From [Empedobacter] haloabium (GTDB lineage Bacteria; Pseudomonadota; Gammaproteobacteria; Burkholderiales; Burkholderiaceae_D): a stretch of 64,000 bases of DNA. Both the position numbers and the translations under genes were made by a program. Location: assembly GCA_008011715.2 (NCBI GenBank), contig CP136508.1, forward strand, positions 2,418,001-2,482,000. Direction: 5' to 3'. Each line of letters opens with the position of its first letter. Positions within the stretch are counted from its first letter, which is position 1. Shown one piece after another: positions 62,601 through 64,000 of the stretch. Below the pieces are notes generated by a model, which was given only the letters and a program-made list of their open reading frames with translations, did no database searches and had not been told where the DNA came from.

Positions 62601-62718
62601 CGTCAGCCGCTCGGAGGCGGGCGGTGGCGATCATGCGGCGCCGGTGATCGCCGCGCTGCTGTCAACGCTGGCAAGCCGTCAAACAGAGGGCGAAATGGCC
62701 ATGTTAATCGGGCAATGA
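59611..62718 (+). CDS. Very large penicillin-binding-type transpeptidase with unknown N-terminal region
   Basis: The 1035-residue protein has one membrane anchor (about 40-62, LPLAAILLAMTGAALIGG), then about 500 periplasmic residues that match no domain I know. A transpeptidase domain follows with all three active-site motifs: SXXK STFK (700-703) in SPGSTFK, SXN SLN (784-786), and KTG (962-964) in GKTGTAP. Class B PBPs are usually 550-700 residues. It would cross-link peptidoglycan in the periplasm. ATG 59611 is taken because the longer open frame from 59479 has no ribosome site. The next gene follows 80 nt later. Confidence 0.82.
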   Translation: MSPFLLPLQRLSAAWSAHRRAWRRAANLRRAAPRGRWRALGLPLAAILLAMTGAALIGGHARRLGDAVPQPGHAVSALQPYVPGAAFTVPAAGVRLLARSEGALAIVAGMRAAPPVRVDLCRQLRDPGRGDALVPLRLGYRAGDVRRWAAGPASAPRNVVLVPDGMPRLELSGSATGDFDGAPLRLSWQGTAVAHWLGDGAVVTGPAGQGGLARQGWLAWPGGALSIERRASATCPAAGELLLRAWQPDQRSERAAVTAFGAGGSMTLALPPGDYRVPGALPAALEDAALFEALRQAGLLRLSRDGAIGLAPPDLAAWQAAPPAARAAALPEWAEVRIDDDSRKLLRRLYRQADGAYLRRQVELYNSERSLLAWRVPEGDDATWQASGATGPLAPMAALPPAAARLFETLPQGWRPWARVGRWPAGEQAVRLTWLPGRPAGGSERVRLMVAGRVTSVAGAAVETRPACDGRACGARDDVVELALRPHPGVRAVVVTARPLATARLQRPGERRYRHLRVVAGRIEWQALGPAAPLPATPPAGPVTIADRHGTPLWADGQPTRAAVRAGLATLVGLRAEQDSGVAGQLLRAGAGTTGARLTVDLPLQALASDVLDCVGMRRGAWDGRRCAGGTAPPAGREAGVVLLDSENGDILAAAGVGNGRAEGADWAELRDFDRADPARSPLRLPALQHDGGARRSPGSTFKIVSALGLEMAARDDARLDDLLGGAPLARLDALAQQRGFDFATSAATYPVHADVHVTNYRELGLGSRVQDGRLGLAQALTYSLNTWFAWTGELSDATLFGRPDGGVPAAQALQPGALDEVRPILAAARRLGFEQPLRLDGGLLPADFDWRQYDALQATPARFDPIRSRHELRQMSIGLRMQATPLQMALAAGAIGQGATVAPRLLAQLDGRPARAAPAQPLDVRLDRIRAGMKGVIERGTAAAAFRCAGCAALRAGLYGKTGTAPVAMDATVWFTGWLEPGTLPGQRHRLAFAVFVSRSEAGGGDHAAPVIAALLSTLASRQTEGEMAMLIGQ

Positions 62719-62798
62719 GGTCGCGCCGTTCGTGGCATGATGAGCATGCGGTTGCCGCCGGCGTTCCGGCGGCCCGCGTCACGAAGGAACGGGACAGC

Positions 62799-63959
62799 AT
62801 GCGCTTGCCAGGAACGCGCTATCAGGAACACGGCTGGGAAGACGTGCGCAAGCTGCTGGGCGCCGGCTCGCTGGCGGCGCTGCGCGCCTGCGACCTGGAC
62901 GCAGTGCTGGCACCGGCCCGGCACGCGGCGCTGCTGGACGACTATACGGACGCGCTGGCACCCCTGCTGCACGCCGCCGGCCGCGCCGCCCGCCTGCCGG
63001 GCAACAGCTACGGCGACAGCGTGGGCGCGCTGGCCATGACGCTGCTGTGCGAGCTGCAGGCGCGCCCGGCGTTCTGGCTGGCGTTCGCCACCGGCCTGGC
63101 CGGCGAGCACGCGAAGCAGGGGCCGTTCTGGCGCGCCGCCGCTGGCGATGCGCTGCTGCGCAAGAAGGTCAACGACATGTACGCCACCCTGCGCGACCAG
63201 GTCGATGCCGACAACTACCAGGCCGCCACCGGCCAGCCCTGTTCGGCCAACCGCATCTACACCTACCGCATGCTGGACACGGCCTGGCGCGCGATCGAAC
63301 AGGTGTTTGCCGGCTGGCCCGGCACTGCCGCCCAGGTGGCCGCCATCCTGGACCGCCCCGCCGATGCCATGCCGATCGAACTGCGCCAGCTGACGTCGGC
63401 CGCGCGCTGCCGGCCCGAATGGGTGATCCGCTGGAGCGAGTCGCTGGAGCGTTTCGGTGGCAGCCCGGGGCCGCTGCACACGCGCTCGAAGCGCTTCGCC
63501 AGCCTGCGCAACCAGCCGGAGCGCATCGGCGCGCTGCTGCTCGAGATCGGCGAGTACGAGGCGCTCAGTGCGAATGCCGACGGCGCGGCCTGGCTGCACG
63601 ACGCGCAGGCGGCCGCGGACTGGCTGGAGGACCTGGACCGGGTCGGCGCCGAATCGGCCCGCGCGGCCGGCGCTGGCGTGGACGCCGTTTGCCCCGCCCC
63701 CCGCCATGACACCGTGACGGCGGCGCTGGCCGCGCTCGCGGCCGAGGCGCTGCCGGTGCGGCAGGCGGTCTGCCTGAAACTGCTGGGGCCCGACGACGAC
63801 AGCTATCCGGACGACTGGCGCACGGGCCCGGGCGCCGGCCTGCCCACGCTGGAGCAGCTGGCGGCGCTGGGCGGCATGTCGGTGCCGACCCTGCGCAAGC
63901 GCCGCAACGCGGCGATCGACCGGCTGGTCGGGATGGTCCCGGCCGCCCAAGGAGAATAA
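62799..63959 (+). CDS. Unknown protein with sigma-region-4-like C-terminus
   Basis: The 386-residue soluble protein has a helical N-terminal half with no domain I recognise (a Trp/Leu-rich segment around residue 90). The C-terminus LPTLEQLAALGGMSVPTLRK followed by RRNAAIDRL reads as a helix-turn-helix of the sigma-70 region 4 type. AAGGAA lies upstream of ATG 62799. It lies between the large transpeptidase gene and another gene whose ribosome site is inside its last codons, so the three probably form an operon. Confidence 0.6.
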   Translation: MRLPGTRYQEHGWEDVRKLLGAGSLAALRACDLDAVLAPARHAALLDDYTDALAPLLHAAGRAARLPGNSYGDSVGALAMTLLCELQARPAFWLAFATGLAGEHAKQGPFWRAAAGDALLRKKVNDMYATLRDQVDADNYQAATGQPCSANRIYTYRMLDTAWRAIEQVFAGWPGTAAQVAAILDRPADAMPIELRQLTSAARCRPEWVIRWSESLERFGGSPGPLHTRSKRFASLRNQPERIGALLLEIGEYEALSANADGAAWLHDAQAAADWLEDLDRVGAESARAAGAGVDAVCPAPRHDTVTAALAALAAEALPVRQAVCLKLLGPDDDSYPDDWRTGPGAGLPTLEQLAALGGMSVPTLRKRRNAAIDRLVGMVPAAQGE

Positions 63960-63960
63960 T

Positions 63961-64000
63961 GTGACGAAAGACGATATGGTGCAGGCCAGGCTGCGCGAAC
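63961..64000 (+). CDS. Start of a further gene, cut by window end
   Basis: GTG at 63961, with AAGGAGAAT 5 nt upstream, opens a frame MTKDDMVQARLRE that runs off the window. It is coupled to the preceding gene (1-nt gap). Nothing can be said about its product. Confidence 0.55.
   Translation, partial: MTKDDMVQARLRE

Overview
The window is GC-rich DNA (by eye about two thirds G+C), densely packed and mostly single-copy, with many ATGA stop/start overlaps. It looks like the chromosome of a betaproteobacterium of the Oxalobacteraceae (Massilia / Pseudoduganella / Duganella type). That placement is an inference from the protein repertoire: a PEP-CTERM protein, a subclass B3 metallo-beta-lactamase, a short betaproteobacterial H-NS protein, LigD with a long-tailed Ku, and polysaccharide degradation. 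No rRNA, tRNA or CRISPR array was seen.

Layout. 1-4250: end of a CHAT-domain protein, a D-2-hydroxyacid dehydrogenase with its LysR regulator, and a small membrane protein coupled to an alpha/beta-hydrolase fold that has lost its nucleophile. 4256-10450: a complete tripartite RND efflux operon with a clear promoter and terminator. 10525-12498: PgeF/YfiH-type protein, B3 metallo-beta-lactamase, Lys/Ala-rich exported protein. 12716-17602: non-homologous end-joining pair ligD and ku (convergent, separated by a large palindromic repeat) and an SDR. 17816-25187: diguanylate cyclase, PL9 pectate lyase, SulP transporter, DUF885 hydrolase, two small proteins. 25312-30900: complete urease operon ureDABCEFG plus a HupE/UreJ permease. 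30907-32810: acyltransferase and MBL-fold hydrolase.

32861-34602 is the most unusual segment. An IS1111-group (IS110 family) insertion sequence sits inside one terminal inverted repeat of a small MITE-like palindromic element. A second copy of that element, at 43192-43358, allows the empty target site to be reconstructed. The non-coding end of the IS folds into two hairpins with internal loops, enclosed by a long basal stem. The loop sequences match the reconstructed target on both strands and one IS end, which is the layout expected of a bridge RNA (seekRNA).

34608-43185: old-yellow-enzyme/ArsR pair, a guanidine-II riboswitch directly upstream of the guanidinium exporter sugE/gdx, YCII protein, M14-type deacylase, acyltransferase 3, PEP-CTERM protein, and a LysR/azoreductase/pirin electrophile-response module. 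43396-52444: psd, TonB-dependent receptor, H-NS, Lon-N protein, DMT exporter, erythromycin-esterase family protein, DUF1294 protein, trpS. 52667-64000: two paralogous YXWQ/Asp-repeat secreted proteins, CocE-type hydrolase, MFS exporter, HD phosphohydrolase, cheW, RNase HI-like protein, and at the right edge a very large penicillin-binding-type transpeptidase followed by a protein with a helix-turn-helix-like C-terminus and the start of a third gene.

A family of palindromic intergenic repeats built from the half-sites GGGTCTGTCCC and GGGACTGACCC recurs at gene 3' ends (near 10465, 15360, 32861, 34439, 34575, 43264, 51053, 51239). Promoter, terminator and RNA-fold statements come from reading the sequence by eye, not from a folding program.
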